From the NCBI RefSeq assembly GCF_022808675.1, contig NZ_JAKZKV010000001.1, positions 682,001-746,000 on the forward strand: DNA of 64,000 nucleotides, given 5' to 3'. Made by a program: the position numbers and the translations under genes. A model generated the notes under the pieces. It was not told the DNA's origin and ran no database searches. It saw only the letters and a program-made list of their open reading frames with translations. Source of the DNA: Parabacteroides sp. FAFU027 (lineage in GTDB: Bacteria > Bacteroidota > Bacteroidia > Bacteroidales > UBA7332). Within the stretch, counting starts at the first letter, position 1. Every line of letters starts with the position of its first letter. This document shows, one piece after another, positions 1 through 8,749 of the stretch.

Positions 1-64
1 CCAGTTCGTAAGCAATTTTCAAACGGTCGAGTATGCGGGCGGCATTGGTCTTCTGTATCTTCAT
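1..64 (-). CDS. ybaK: Cys-tRNA(Pro) deacylase YbaK, N-terminal fragment
   Basis: Only the first 21 codons lie in the window; the gene runs off the left edge. The translation starts MKIQKTNAARILDRLKIAYE, which matches the usual opening of the YbaK/EbsC family (KTNAARILD followed by a 'Y-E-L' strand). Members of this family hydrolyse cysteine mischarged onto tRNA-Pro in the cytosol. The gene starts 9 bases after the stop of the DUF695 gene on the same strand, so the two probably share a transcript. The identification rests on this short N-terminus only. Confidence 0.7.
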   Translation of the reverse strand, partial: MKIQKTNAARILDRLKIAYEL

Positions 65-73
65 GGTAAGAAA

Positions 74-526
74 TTAATCTTCATCGTCATCATCACCACC
101 CCAGCTTCTCATCTCTAGCATATCGAGATACTCTTCGCAGTCAGGGTCATTTTCCGTATAAATCTCAATTGGCAACAGGTCAAAGGAAGAGAGTGCCTCA
201 TTCAAGCGCTCTCCAAATACACGAACGGTGCGGCAGATAAAGACCCAGGTCTTCTGCCCACCTCCGGTATAGACGCCGGTCAGGATGGCCAGTTTGTCCT
301 TTTCCATGGATTTACGCAAAGCCTCTTCCACCTGCTCCATTTGTTCTGAAAGCTCCTCCGACGGCATTCCCTGTCCATCGCCTTCGTATTTCCAGTAAAT
401 CTCGGCTCGCTCTTTGAATTTTCCGGATTTCACAAAATCCATAATATCGTCACGGCCGGTCACGATGACCAGTTTGCCATTCTCATCTTCAGAGATAGCG
501 CTAAACCATTTGTCGGTAAGTTTCAT
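74..526 (-). CDS. DUF695-like cytosolic protein
   Basis: A 150-residue acidic protein without signal peptide or membrane segment. It opens with a W-F-S-A motif followed by 'GKLVIVTGRDDI', has a central 'AILTGVYTGGGQKTWVFIC' strand pair and ends in an Asp/Glu-rich tail (GGDDDDED). This pattern fits the DUF695 family, whose function is unknown. The gene is divergent from the nucleoside kinase and is followed after 9 bases by ybaK. A TAggTTTG element at 562-569 on the minus strand is a plausible promoter about 36 bases upstream. The family assignment comes from pattern memory and could be wrong. Confidence 0.6.
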   Translation of the reverse strand: MKLTDKWFSAISEDENGKLVIVTGRDDIMDFVKSGKFKERAEIYWKYEGDGQGMPSEELSEQMEQVEEALRKSMEKDKLAILTGVYTGGGQKTWVFICRTVRVFGERLNEALSSFDLLPIEIYTENDPDCEEYLDMLEMRSWGGDDDDED

Positions 527-561
527 ATAGGAGTAAATTATTGTTTGATTTAGAAAACCGA

Positions 562-569
562 CAAACCTA
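562..569 (-). promoter_or_regulatory. -7 promoter element for DUF695-ybaK
   Basis: Minus-strand TAggTTTG matches the Bacteroidota TAnnTTTG -7 consensus. It lies about 36 bases before the DUF695 start codon. No clear TTTG -33 box is visible, so the call rests on one element and its position. Confidence 0.4.
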
Positions 570-638
570 CGAAATTCTGAGGAAAACCGGCATGGAATTC
601 CCTAAATTCATTGCTTTGAGAAAAAAAAGAGGCGACTG

Positions 639-670
639 TTTGTTTTATTTACTCAAAACGGATATATTTC
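639..670 (+). promoter_or_regulatory. Promoter of the nucleoside kinase gene
   Basis: TTTG at 639-642, a 20-base spacer and TAtaTTTc at 663-670 resemble the Bacteroidota -33/-7 pair with one mismatch. Transcription would start near 677, leaving about 35 bases before the ATG at 712. This supports ATG 712 rather than the in-frame TTG at 541 as the start of the kinase. Confidence 0.45.
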
Positions 671-711
671 GGAGAATAACCTCTATTGTCTCACCAAAAA
701 CACGAACCACC

Positions 712-2370
712 ATGTACGATACCGTCAGAATATATTGCAAAAACACGAATGAGTTTCGTGATTTTCCCGTGGGAGTAACCCTGCTTGATATTTACAATGA
801 ACTGGAGGTTCAAACGCCTTACCTCGTCGTTAGTGCGAAGGTGAATAACCGGGTGGAAGGACTTCGTTTCCGTGTTTTCACCTCAAAAAATGTCGAATTC
901 ATAGATTTGACCAATTCATCGGGAATGCGCACGTATGTGCGTTCGCTGTGCTTTGTGCTTTATAAGGCGATGGCGGAAATTTTCCCGGGGTCAAAACTGC
1001 GGATTGAACACCCCATTTCCAAAGGCTATTTCTGTAAAATGGAACTGGGAGCGGATGTTTGTTCGGATAAAGTATCACGGATAAAAAGACGGATGCAGGA
1101 GATTATCGACGAAGACCTTCATTTCCACCGCAAAGAGGCGCAGACCGAAGAGGTCGTCCGTCTGTTTGAACTCAACGACATGATGGACAAGGCTGAATTG
1201 CTGGCTTCCACGGGGGAGGTTTATTCTTCATACTATCAGCTGGGCGAGCACATCAACTATTTCTATGGCAACCTGGTTCCATCGACCGGATACCTTTACC
1301 TGTTTGACCTGATTTGTTACGAGGACGGTGTGTTGCTTCGAATCCCCAACCGGGATAAACCGACGATTTTGGAGGATATTGTGCCTCAGAAAAAGATGCT
1401 CGATATATTTCACGAATACAACCGTTTCAATGAAATCCTCGGGTTCAGCGATGTGGCGACGTTGAATCAGGCCAGCAAAAGCGGGGAAGCGACCGACATT
1501 ATCAAGGTTTCGGAGGCGCTTCACGAAAAGAAAATCTCCCACATTGCCGATGAGATTGCCGCTAAAAGCTCCAAGATCATCCTGATTGCAGGCCCTTCTT
1601 CGTCCGGAAAAACGACCTTTACCAAACGACTGAGCATCGAGCTGATGACCAATTTGCTCAAGCCGGTCTCCATTTCCCTGGATAACTATTTTATCGAACG
1701 GGACAAAACGCCGCTGGATGAACATGGGGAGCATGACTTTGAATCCCTCTATGCCCTGGACCTGGAGCTTTTCAATAAAGACCTGAATGATTTGCTCGAA
1801 GGAAAGGAAATCGCCATGCCAACGTTCAGTTTCGAACAGGGCAAACGTCAGTATAAAGGAAATAAACTGCGCCTGCATGAAAATAACATCCTGCTGATTG
1901 AAGGTATACACGGTCTGAATCCGGAATTGACCCCGCATATCCCCGATGAACTGAAGTACCGGATTTACGTTTCGGCGTTGACCACGATTTCGCTGGATGA
2001 CCATAACTGGATTCCCACAACGGATAACCGTCTGTTACGCCGCATCATCCGCGACTTCAAATACCGCAACTACTCTGCCCGTAACACCATTGCCCGCTGG
2101 CCGAGTGTTCGCCGGGGCGAAGAGAAGTGGATTTTCCCCTTTCAGGAAAATGCCGATGCGATGTTCAATTCGGCTCTGTTATTTGAGTTGGCCGTGCTGA
2201 AACGCTATGTGGAGCCGCTGCTGATGGCTGTGCCGCAAAACTGTGACGAATATTCCGAAGCCACTCGCCTGTTGCGTTTCCTTAGCTATTTCTATCCGAT
2301 TTACGACCGGGAAATTCCACCGACATCCCTTATCCGGGAGTTTCTGGGTGGAAGCAGTTTCCGGTATTGA
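712..2370 (+). CDS. Nucleoside (uridine-like) kinase with N-terminal TGS-like domain
   Basis: A 552-residue two-part protein. The N-terminal half begins TVRIYCKNTNEFRDFPVG, a TGS/ThrRS-like region found in Bacteroidota nucleoside kinases. The C-terminal half is a uridine kinase-type P-loop domain with GPSSSGKT at about residues 294-301 and the family ending IPPTSLIREFLGGSSF. It should phosphorylate a nucleoside in salvage; the substrate cannot be read from sequence. An in-frame TTG at 541 would add 57 residues, but these look non-conserved and a promoter-like pair sits at 639-670, so ATG 712 is preferred. An intrinsic terminator follows at once. Confidence 0.85.
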   Translation: MYDTVRIYCKNTNEFRDFPVGVTLLDIYNELEVQTPYLVVSAKVNNRVEGLRFRVFTSKNVEFIDLTNSSGMRTYVRSLCFVLYKAMAEIFPGSKLRIEHPISKGYFCKMELGADVCSDKVSRIKRRMQEIIDEDLHFHRKEAQTEEVVRLFELNDMMDKAELLASTGEVYSSYYQLGEHINYFYGNLVPSTGYLYLFDLICYEDGVLLRIPNRDKPTILEDIVPQKKMLDIFHEYNRFNEILGFSDVATLNQASKSGEATDIIKVSEALHEKKISHIADEIAAKSSKIILIAGPSSSGKTTFTKRLSIELMTNLLKPVSISLDNYFIERDKTPLDEHGEHDFESLYALDLELFNKDLNDLLEGKEIAMPTFSFEQGKRQYKGNKLRLHENNILLIEGIHGLNPELTPHIPDELKYRIYVSALTTISLDDHNWIPTTDNRLLRRIIRDFKYRNYSARNTIARWPSVRRGEEKWIFPFQENADAMFNSALLFELAVLKRYVEPLLMAVPQNCDEYSEATRLLRFLSYFYPIYDREIPPTSLIREFLGGSSFRY

Positions 2371-2386
2371 TACCAGACATATCCCT

Positions 2387-2426
2387 AAAGCCTGTCGGAG
2401 AAATGATCCGGCAGGCTTTCTTTTTC
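2387..2426 (+). terminator. Intrinsic terminator after nucleoside kinase
   Basis: AAAGCCTG (2387-2394) pairs with CAGGCTTT (2412-2419), extended inward by CGG/CCG after one mismatch, and is followed by a run of five T. It separates the kinase from rpoN. Confidence 0.7.
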
Positions 2427-2494
2427 AGGCAATCTCCACCTTCAGGGCTTCTGCTGTTTTATATTTTCAACTTTTATAAGCGTTGAAAATGTCG

Positions 2495-2503
2495 TACCTT
2501 TGC
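2495..2503 (+). promoter_or_regulatory. -7 promoter element of rpoN
   Basis: TAccTTTGC matches the Bacteroidota -7 consensus exactly, 36 bases before ATG 2539. It overlaps the TTG at 2500 that would open a longer ORF, so that upstream start is unlikely to be on the transcript. Confidence 0.55.
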
Positions 2504-2538
2504 ATCAATCATGCGCTGAGCCTGACTTTACCCGATTT

Positions 2539-3990
2539 ATGCAAAAACTTCAACTATCACAAAAACTTCAACAAAAGCTTACTCCGCAATTAATCCAACA
2601 GATTAAAATGCTGGAGCTAAACACCATGGAGCTGGAGGAGAAAATCCATCAGGAACTGGAGGAAAATCCGGCTTTAGAAGAGGGTGTTGATTTGGCTGAA
2701 GTTTCTGACACAGATGACTTTGGCAACGAAACTGATGATAACTGGTCGAATGAAGATTTCAGTCTGGGCGATTATATCAACGAAGACGAAATCCCTTCCT
2801 ACAAGCTAAATGAAAAGCAAAACCGCGAAGACCGCAGCGAAACTATCTTTGTAGGTGAGCGCGAGACTTTTCACGAGGGGCTTATCCGGCAACTCCACTT
2901 AAGAGAACTCTCCGAGCTACAAGAAAAAGTGGGTGAATACATCATTGGAAACATTGACCCGGACGGCTATCTGAGACGCGATTTGCGTGCCATCTCTGAC
3001 GATTTGCTGTTTCAGGTCGGCATAGATATATCCGACGAAGAGCTACGTCTGATTCTGGATATTATCCAGGACCTTGACCCGGCGGGTGTAGGTGCCCTGG
3101 ATTTACGGGAATGTCTTTTGCTTCAGTTGAAACGCAAGAAACAGGAACCGTCTATCGAACTTGCCATCCGCATTGTCACTGATTCGTTTGAGGAATTCTC
3201 CAAAAAGCATTTTGACAAAATAATCACCCTGTATAAAATCAGCGAAAAAGAGCTTAAAGCGGCCATTGCCGAAATTACCTCTTTGAATCCCAAACCCGGG
3301 AACTCTTCCGGAGAGGAAGGCGAAGCGATCGGAGTAAATCAGATCATCCCTGATTTTATCGTTGAAGCCATTGATGGAGAGCTTTCGATTTACCTGAATG
3401 ATAAAAATATTCCTGACCTTCGGGTAAGCCGCGGTTATTCGGATATGTTTCAGGATTTCATGGGTAATAAAGCAAACCAAACCAAGGATAAAAAAGCGGC
3501 GGTACAGTTCGTCAAGCAAAAACTTGATTCCGCCAAATGGTTTATTGATGCACTCAAGCAACGCCAGATGACGCTTTCTTCTACCTTTGAGGCCATCGTA
3601 GAGTTACAACGTGATTTTTTTCTTACGGGAGATGAAACCGACCTTCGGCCCATGATCTTGAAAGACGTGGCTGAAAAGGTAGGCCTGGACATCTCCACGA
3701 TTTCCCGGGTGAGCAGCAGCAAATATGTACAGACCAATTTCGGGGTTTACCCGCTGAAGTTTTTCTTTTCTGACAGTATGCAGACTGAATCGGGTGAAGA
3801 AGTTTCAACACGCGAAATCAAGAAGATCCTCAAGGATGCTATTGAGGCTGAAGATAAGCGCTCCCCGCTACCCGATGAAAAGTTGTGCGAAATCCTCAAC
3901 GAAAAAGGGTACATCATCGCCCGGCGCACAGTAGCTAAATACCGGGAGCAATTAGGCATGCCGGTAGCACGCTTACGTAAAGAAGTTTAA
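2539..3990 (+). CDS. rpoN: RNA polymerase sigma-54 factor RpoN
   Basis: A 483-residue sigma-54 factor. Region I is Gln/Leu-rich (MQKLQLSQKLQQKLTPQ) and contacts enhancer-binding activators. An acidic region II follows, then the core-binding domain. The DNA-binding part includes the helix-turn-helix stretch around 'DISTISRVSSSKY' and the RpoN box ARRTVAKYRE near residues 461-470, which reads the -24 promoter element. All diagnostic parts are present and in order. Sigma-54 needs an AAA+ activator; none is encoded in this window. rbfA follows after 45 bases, so co-transcription is likely. The start at 2539 is chosen over TTG 2500 because of the -7 element. Confidence 0.95.
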   Translation: MQKLQLSQKLQQKLTPQLIQQIKMLELNTMELEEKIHQELEENPALEEGVDLAEVSDTDDFGNETDDNWSNEDFSLGDYINEDEIPSYKLNEKQNREDRSETIFVGERETFHEGLIRQLHLRELSELQEKVGEYIIGNIDPDGYLRRDLRAISDDLLFQVGIDISDEELRLILDIIQDLDPAGVGALDLRECLLLQLKRKKQEPSIELAIRIVTDSFEEFSKKHFDKIITLYKISEKELKAAIAEITSLNPKPGNSSGEEGEAIGVNQIIPDFIVEAIDGELSIYLNDKNIPDLRVSRGYSDMFQDFMGNKANQTKDKKAAVQFVKQKLDSAKWFIDALKQRQMTLSSTFEAIVELQRDFFLTGDETDLRPMILKDVAEKVGLDISTISRVSSSKYVQTNFGVYPLKFFFSDSMQTESGEEVSTREIKKILKDAIEAEDKRSPLPDEKLCEILNEKGYIIARRTVAKYREQLGMPVARLRKEV

Positions 3991-4035
3991 TTAATATCAG
4001 CTCCTCTTTTTTCAGGAGCAAACCAGTTTATATAA

Positions 4036-4371
4036 ATGGAAACAACAAGACAAAGTAAAATCAATCGCCTGTTACAAAAAGAATTGAGCGATATATTCCT
4101 TCAACAAGCCCGTGCCATGCAAGGTATCCTGATTACCGTGAGCACCGTGCGCGTATCTCCTGACCTGGGAATTGCCAAAGTATATCTCAGCGTTTTCCCA
4201 TCGGCAAAAGGCCCGGAGCTGATTAAAGCTATTCAGGCTAATGTGAAGCAGATTCGTTTCGATTTGGGCAAACGTGTACGTCACCAGCTTCGCGTGATTC
4301 CTGAGTTGTCATTCTATATAGATGACTCGCTGGACTACATCGAGAATATCGACAACCTGCTTAAGAAATAA
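4036..4371 (+). CDS. rbfA: 30S ribosome-binding factor RbfA
   Basis: A 111-residue protein of the usual RbfA length. It starts with the family's 'RQSKINRLLQKELSDIF' helix, has the KH-like core with 'ITVSTVRVSPDLGIAKVYLSVF' and ends with the conserved 'VIPELSFYIDDSLDY'. RbfA helps 16S rRNA 5' end maturation and small-subunit assembly and matters most in the cold. It follows rpoN and precedes the LolC/E-like permease on the same strand, but a 195-bp inverted-repeat element lies before the permease and may uncouple it. Confidence 0.95.
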   Translation: METTRQSKINRLLQKELSDIFLQQARAMQGILITVSTVRVSPDLGIAKVYLSVFPSAKGPELIKAIQANVKQIRFDLGKRVRHQLRVIPELSFYIDDSLDYIENIDNLLKK

Positions 4372-4392
4372 AGCATTTTCCCATCCGGACTT

Positions 4393-4587
4393 AGAGCCTG
4401 TTTAAATTTTACCGAAACATCTTATAAAGCAGGCTTATCGTCTTTCTTTGCTCCTTTTTTAGTCTATTCCGTGCATATTTTTCACTTTTCGCCCTTGATT
4501 TAGCCCGCTAAATCTGCGGGAGAAAAGCAAAAAATCTACTTTGTAATAGCCCTAAAAAAGTCGAGCAATAAAATTAAAACAGGCTCT
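4393..4587. repeat. MITE-like element with 18-bp terminal inverted repeats
   Basis: The left end (4393-4410, agagcctgtttaaatttt) and right end (4570-4587) are inverted copies with a single mismatch. The 195-bp interior has no ORF of note and carries an internal hairpin with CCCGC/GCGGG arms. It fills most of the rbfA-permease gap. Structure suggests a non-autonomous, transposon-like or folded-RNA element; no target-site duplication was identified with confidence. Confidence 0.6.
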
Positions 4588-4639
4588 TAACCCACAAACT
4601 GGCAATTCATCCCCAGGATGACATAAAGAAAACTACACC

Positions 4640-5881
4640 ATGAGTCTTTCCGGTAAAATCGCATTTCGATATCTTTTTTCGAAAAAGTCCCACAGTGCCA
4701 TCAATGTCATTTCGATGGTATCGGTCAGTGGTGTAGCCATCGCTACAATGGCACTGGTCTGTACTTTATCGGTTTTCAATGGATTCCAGAATCTGGTTGC
4801 ATCTCTTTTTTGCTCCTTTGACCCCGAACTAAAGGTCTCTGTTGTTGAAGGAAAAACATTCAATGCAAATAATGAAAAAATCAATGCATTGAGAAAGATG
4901 CCCGAGATAGCTGTCTTCTCTGAGATTGTGGAAGACAACGCTTTAGTTCGCTACAAGGACCGTCAGGTAACTGCAACCCTGATGGGGGTTTCGGATAATT
5001 TCTCAAAGCTAACCCACATTGATAGTATCCTGTATGATGGGAAATTTGTATTGGCTGATAGCCTGGTGAGTTATGCGACCGTTGGCGCCGGATTATCCCT
5101 GTCGCTTGGAGTGGGGGCTAACTTTGTGGAGCCGCTTGAAATTTACGCTCCGAAAAGGGAAGGTAAAGTCAGCATGGCTAATCCGGCATCCGCATTTAAT
5201 ACAGACTACGCCTATGTCACTGCAATATTTAGTGTCAATCAGGCGAAATACGATGAGTCAACTATCATCGTTCCGATCAGTCTGGCCAGAAAGCTTTTCC
5301 AATATACCAATGAGGTAACCTCAATTGAGTTAAAACTGAAGCCAAACACAGATATTGACGATGTTAAGTCGAAAATAGCCAGGGCTCTGGGGCCTCAGTT
5401 TAAAGTTGCAGACCGGTACGAACAACAGGAAGAGGCTTTCAAAATGATGAAAATCGAAAAATGGATGACCTTCCTGATCCTTTGTTTCGTCCTGATGATT
5501 GCGACATTTAATATCATCGGTTCGCTGTCTATGCTGATTATCGAGAAGAAGGCTGATATTGCAACACTACGTAGCCTGGGTGCGGACAATCAGCTTATTT
5601 CACGGATCTTCTTATTTGAAGGGTGGATGATCTCCGCAATTGGAGCAATAGTCGGTATTGTACTAGGACTTCTTCTATGTGTCGCTCAGGAAAGTTTCGG
5701 ATTATTACGAATGGGAGGCAATATGGGAGCATTTGTAGTGGATACCTATCCGGTAAAAGTGGTCTGTACAGACCTGATGACCATATTAGGAGTGGTATTT
5801 ACGATTGGGTTCCTGTCTGCCTGGTATCCGGTAAAATCGCTGAAGAATAAATATCTGAGCGAAACCAGACAAAATAACTGA
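4640..5881 (+). CDS. LolC/LolE-type lipoprotein-release ABC permease
   Basis: A 413-residue FtsX-family permease with four membrane segments: one near residues 20-45, a large periplasmic MacB-PCD-like domain up to about 265, then segments near 275-300, 325-350 and 380-402. The cytoplasmic loop 'ADIATLRSLGAD' is the coupling-helix region typical of LolC/E. Such permeases work with a LolD-type ATPase to release lipoproteins from the inner membrane; no ATPase gene is adjacent. The assignment within the FtsX family is by overall pattern. The gene ends at a strong bidirectional terminator shared with the convergent acyltransferase gene. Confidence 0.85.
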   Translation: MSLSGKIAFRYLFSKKSHSAINVISMVSVSGVAIATMALVCTLSVFNGFQNLVASLFCSFDPELKVSVVEGKTFNANNEKINALRKMPEIAVFSEIVEDNALVRYKDRQVTATLMGVSDNFSKLTHIDSILYDGKFVLADSLVSYATVGAGLSLSLGVGANFVEPLEIYAPKREGKVSMANPASAFNTDYAYVTAIFSVNQAKYDESTIIVPISLARKLFQYTNEVTSIELKLKPNTDIDDVKSKIARALGPQFKVADRYEQQEEAFKMMKIEKWMTFLILCFVLMIATFNIIGSLSMLIIEKKADIATLRSLGADNQLISRIFLFEGWMISAIGAIVGIVLGLLLCVAQESFGLLRMGGNMGAFVVDTYPVKVVCTDLMTILGVVFTIGFLSAWYPVKSLKNKYLSETRQNN

Positions 5882-5882
5882 T

Positions 5883-5922
5883 AAAAAAGGGTGAGTGGAA
5901 AATTTTCCATTCACCCTTTTTT
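5883..5922. terminator. Bidirectional terminator between convergent genes
   Basis: Two 20-base arms (5883-5902 and 5903-5922) pair almost perfectly, with A6 on one side and T6 on the other, so it can act in both directions. The stop codon of the minus-strand acyltransferase (5911-5913) lies inside the right arm. Confidence 0.8.
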
Positions 5923-6741
5923 ACTCAGTGCATAAGTCCTGGCTTTCAGGAAAGCAGCCAGCTCCTCTACTTTTGCATATTGTTTCTGCTCTTCCCAGGA
6001 AATTGGATCACCGATTGTTACTTTTATTGTTTTCCCTCTTTTATTGAAAACTTCGTAAGGCATACGCATGCTTCGGAGTTGCCAGTTGACCCGGCCGAGA
6101 AAGTTAAAGAAGCAGGAGTTCTTTCCATGAAAGAAAATAGGTATAACCGGTGCCTTTGCCGCTTGAATAAGACGTATTACAGTTGGCTGCCAGTCACGAT
6201 CAGTAAGTTGAAACCAGTTGGGTTTATGAAAGTTGGAAACTGCTCCTGCCGGGAAAAAACCCATAGGATGCCCCTCTTTCATGTGCCGAATTGTTTCTTT
6301 AAGTTTTAGAGCATTATCATTAGAACCTGAACTTTTAGCCGTTGCAGGTTGAACACCGACAAAATTATCAGCCATGGTTCTGACATTCATCAGAATGGAG
6401 TTTACCATGAATTTATAATCAGGGCGACGTCTAACCATGATGTCGATCATAATAACACCGTCTAATCCACCATAAGGGTGGTTAGAAACAGTTATGAAAG
6501 TCCCCTCTGGTAAATTAGATAACTGTTCTTCATTTTCAATTTCATAAGATACTCCCACGTCTTTAAGTAAAGAAGCGGCAAACTCTGCCCCTCTCAAATG
6601 TATAGAGTTTTCATATACCCGGTTTACCCGATGTATTGACAACAACCTGACAAGACACCGTCCTAAACGTAACCCTTTTTTACCCCTTAACAGCGGTGAC
6701 ATTATTGCGAAATCTTTTTGGTCAAGAACTACCCTGCGCAT
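5911..6741 (-). CDS. Lysophospholipid acyltransferase-like protein (PlsC family)
   Basis: A 276-residue acyltransferase. The catalytic His and Asp are visible in 'SNHPYGGLDG' near residue 87, and 'GFFPAGAVS' near residue 160 is the substrate-binding block. The spacing HPYGGLD is that of the hemolysin/OlsA-like branch of PlsC proteins, which make ornithine-, glycine- or related amino lipids. There is no fused N-acyltransferase domain. Its start overlaps the upstream flippase-like gene stop by one base (TAATG), so the two are translationally coupled. Context with a CDP-alcohol phosphotransferase points to lipid assembly at the inner membrane. The actual acyl acceptor is unknown. Confidence 0.75.
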   Translation of the reverse strand: MRRVVLDQKDFAIMSPLLRGKKGLRLGRCLVRLLSIHRVNRVYENSIHLRGAEFAASLLKDVGVSYEIENEEQLSNLPEGTFITVSNHPYGGLDGVIMIDIMVRRRPDYKFMVNSILMNVRTMADNFVGVQPATAKSSGSNDNALKLKETIRHMKEGHPMGFFPAGAVSNFHKPNWFQLTDRDWQPTVIRLIQAAKAPVIPIFFHGKNSCFFNFLGRVNWQLRSMRMPYEVFNKRGKTIKVTIGDPISWEEQKQYAKVEELAAFLKARTYALSKKG

Positions 6742-7745
6742 TATTTCGAATTAATTTTCATAAGAACAACACCAATACCGATCCAGATCATTTCCCGGAT
6801 ACGTGTAACGAGACTTACATAAATACCCAAACCACCTACCGGGCCTACAAGAGGCGCTATTTTCATCAACTTTAAAGCTCCGGTATATCCGAACTCCCTT
6901 GGACCCAATTGCATTGGGAAAAAGAAAAGAATATTGGCCAGTAATGTTGTGAGAGCAACCATTACAAACGCTTGCATGTAGGTCACATCAATACCAATTG
7001 CATGAATGATGAAATAGACTTCAAGGCTATTCACCATTCTACCGAGGAATTCTAGGCCTAACGTATAATAAAACGTCTTCCTGCGGTTAAGGTACAGATC
7101 TGATATCTGAGTATCAATTTCAATCAACTCTGCCTCTTTTTTCTCATAAAAAGCTGCAGCCTTCTTTTTGAAAAACGGTTGTTTTTTGAGGAAAGCAAAA
7201 AACTTCAATAACAATCCTCTTTTATATCCTTTGAAAAACAGGAATGTCAGACCAACGAAGAAGATAAATATAACCGTTAGCACAATCGACAAATCGTGGG
7301 AAACGGTAATAAAGAATGCAATAACCAGGATAGAGGTCAACCAAAAGAAAAAGTGGGCCATCACATGCATCATGGTATAAAGCACCACTGAGGAAGTCGC
7401 TTTATGCCCTCCTACTATCTTCTGTAGTTCTAAAGCCCTATATGGCATCCCCCCCATCATACCGGCCGGAGTAGAATAATTAAGGGCAAAACCGGTAATA
7501 GTCAGTTGAAGAGACTTCAGATAAGAGACTTTGCCATTATGCTTTTCGTCGTTGATGATCAGATGAAACGCTTTGGCATTTATCAGATAGACCACCAGCC
7601 AGATACCGATAATCGGGAAAAACCACCACCCTGTTTTCAGGATATTCTCAACAATAGTATCAAAACCTATCTTCCATACAATTAACACAATGGCTACAAC
7701 AGCGATGAGAAAGAAGATATTCTTGGTGATTTTACCTTTTGTCAT
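6741..7745 (-). CDS. Flippase-like (YbhN/LPG-synthase TM-type) membrane protein
   Basis: A 334-residue polytopic protein with about eight hydrophobic segments, starting with 'IFFLIAVVAIVLIVWKIGF'. The loop 'NYSTPAGMMGGMPYRALELQ' is the conserved stretch of the UPF0104/lysylphosphatidylglycerol-synthase membrane region, a family tied to lipid flipping or polar-lipid transport. Its start overlaps the end of the CDP-alcohol phosphotransferase gene by 14 bases and its stop overlaps the acyltransferase start. This tight packing suggests it handles the product of the neighbouring enzymes. Substrate and direction of transport are inference. Confidence 0.75.
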   Translation of the reverse strand: MTKGKITKNIFFLIAVVAIVLIVWKIGFDTIVENILKTGWWFFPIIGIWLVVYLINAKAFHLIINDEKHNGKVSYLKSLQLTITGFALNYSTPAGMMGGMPYRALELQKIVGGHKATSSVVLYTMMHVMAHFFFWLTSILVIAFFITVSHDLSIVLTVIFIFFVGLTFLFFKGYKRGLLLKFFAFLKKQPFFKKKAAAFYEKKEAELIEIDTQISDLYLNRRKTFYYTLGLEFLGRMVNSLEVYFIIHAIGIDVTYMQAFVMVALTTLLANILFFFPMQLGPREFGYTGALKLMKIAPLVGPVGGLGIYVSLVTRIREMIWIGIGVVLMKINSK

Positions 7746-8667
7746 ATTTTCCGGCTAAAATGTTTTCATTAATAGTTTTACAAACTTGCTCATATCTCTT
7801 CAATCCGGTAAGTAAAGCCAGATTCAACGCCACAATCTCAAAAATAAAGTAGTACCATGGATGACCGATTAAAGTAAATCCGAATAAGAAAAGAGAACGA
7901 GTATTAAAAGATAACGAGTGCATCCAAAAGATGATTCCGGTTGATTCGGTACGAAAACCGCTTTTTAATTCTTCTGAAATGTTATTGTTGTATCTGGATG
8001 CGATAGTTTTTCGCATTTTCTGAATTTCGGGAGTAAGCTTTTCCTGTCCGCGGGTATAAAAGCGATAAAAGAATTTGAATAATTTTTCCCAGAAATCATT
8101 TTTCCAGGAAAGGGCAAGATATTTTTGTTGTAAAGTTTCGGCATCATCCAGTTCACTACCGGCTGTCCCCTTCAGGAAAAAGAGGTGGATATTCTTAAAA
8201 TAATCAGCGATAGCAGCCTGACGGGAATGAGAATAACCAGAGAAAATAGCTAATGCAAAGATATATACCGGAGCTCCTTCATTCATGGTACGCAAACATA
8301 TCGCGATATAAATAGTTGCAAACCAAAGATCACCGGCAAATCCATCAAGAATTCTACCGATTTTCGATTTAATCCCAGTAAGTCGGGCCAATTGGCCATC
8401 AACACAGTCGAGTGTATTAGCTAAAATCAGGAGAAGGATACCCGTAATATTTGTCCAGATATCATCAAAGTAAAAGCGGGTACCAGCGGCAATCCCAACA
8501 AAAATGGACAAAACGGTGACCATATTGGGTGTTGCCGGAGTATGACGAAGTAATAGAGCGATCTGAAAAGCGACCGGACGATAAAAGTAACGGTCAAGGA
8601 AATTCTCAATTTCCAGAGATTTTAGAGAGGATTCGAGTGTTATTTTTTCAGTTGAATTTTGAGCCAT
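7732..8667 (-). CDS. CDP-alcohol phosphatidyltransferase family protein
   Basis: A 311-residue membrane enzyme. The signature is seen as 'DCVDGQLARLTGIKSKIG' followed by 'RILDGFAGD'. This keeps D-x2-D-G-x2-A-R-x8-G-x3-D, but the last Asp is one residue later than in the textbook motif. The family joins a CDP-activated alcohol or lipid to a second alcohol with release of CMP, making phospholipid or polymer head groups. It begins a three-gene overlapping operon with the flippase-like and acyltransferase genes, driven by a TAccTTTG element at 8707-8714. The nearby cytidylyltransferase could supply the CDP-alcohol. No inositol-phosphate synthase is present, so the head group is not obvious. Confidence 0.85.
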   Translation of the reverse strand: MAQNSTEKITLESSLKSLEIENFLDRYFYRPVAFQIALLLRHTPATPNMVTVLSIFVGIAAGTRFYFDDIWTNITGILLLILANTLDCVDGQLARLTGIKSKIGRILDGFAGDLWFATIYIAICLRTMNEGAPVYIFALAIFSGYSHSRQAAIADYFKNIHLFFLKGTAGSELDDAETLQQKYLALSWKNDFWEKLFKFFYRFYTRGQEKLTPEIQKMRKTIASRYNNNISEELKSGFRTESTGIIFWMHSLSFNTRSLFLFGFTLIGHPWYYFIFEIVALNLALLTGLKRYEQVCKTINENILAGKYDKR

Positions 8668-8706
8668 TGTGGTTGTAATGTTTAGACATAGTCTTCATAA
8701 TGGCCG

Positions 8707-8714
8707 CAAAGGTA
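8707..8714 (-). promoter_or_regulatory. -7 promoter element of the CDP-alcohol transferase operon
   Basis: Minus-strand TAccTTTG followed by C matches the -7 consensus and lies about 40 bases before the start at 8667. It shows that the three lipid genes can be transcribed apart from the SDR gene just upstream. Confidence 0.55.
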
Positions 8715-8749
8715 GTCAAATTAAGCTATTTTTCGATTCCTCAGATATG

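Noticed and set aside
541-711. Upstream TTG start of the nucleoside kinase
   Set aside because: A promoter-like TTTG/TATATTTC pair lies within it and the added residues do not resemble the family N-terminus.
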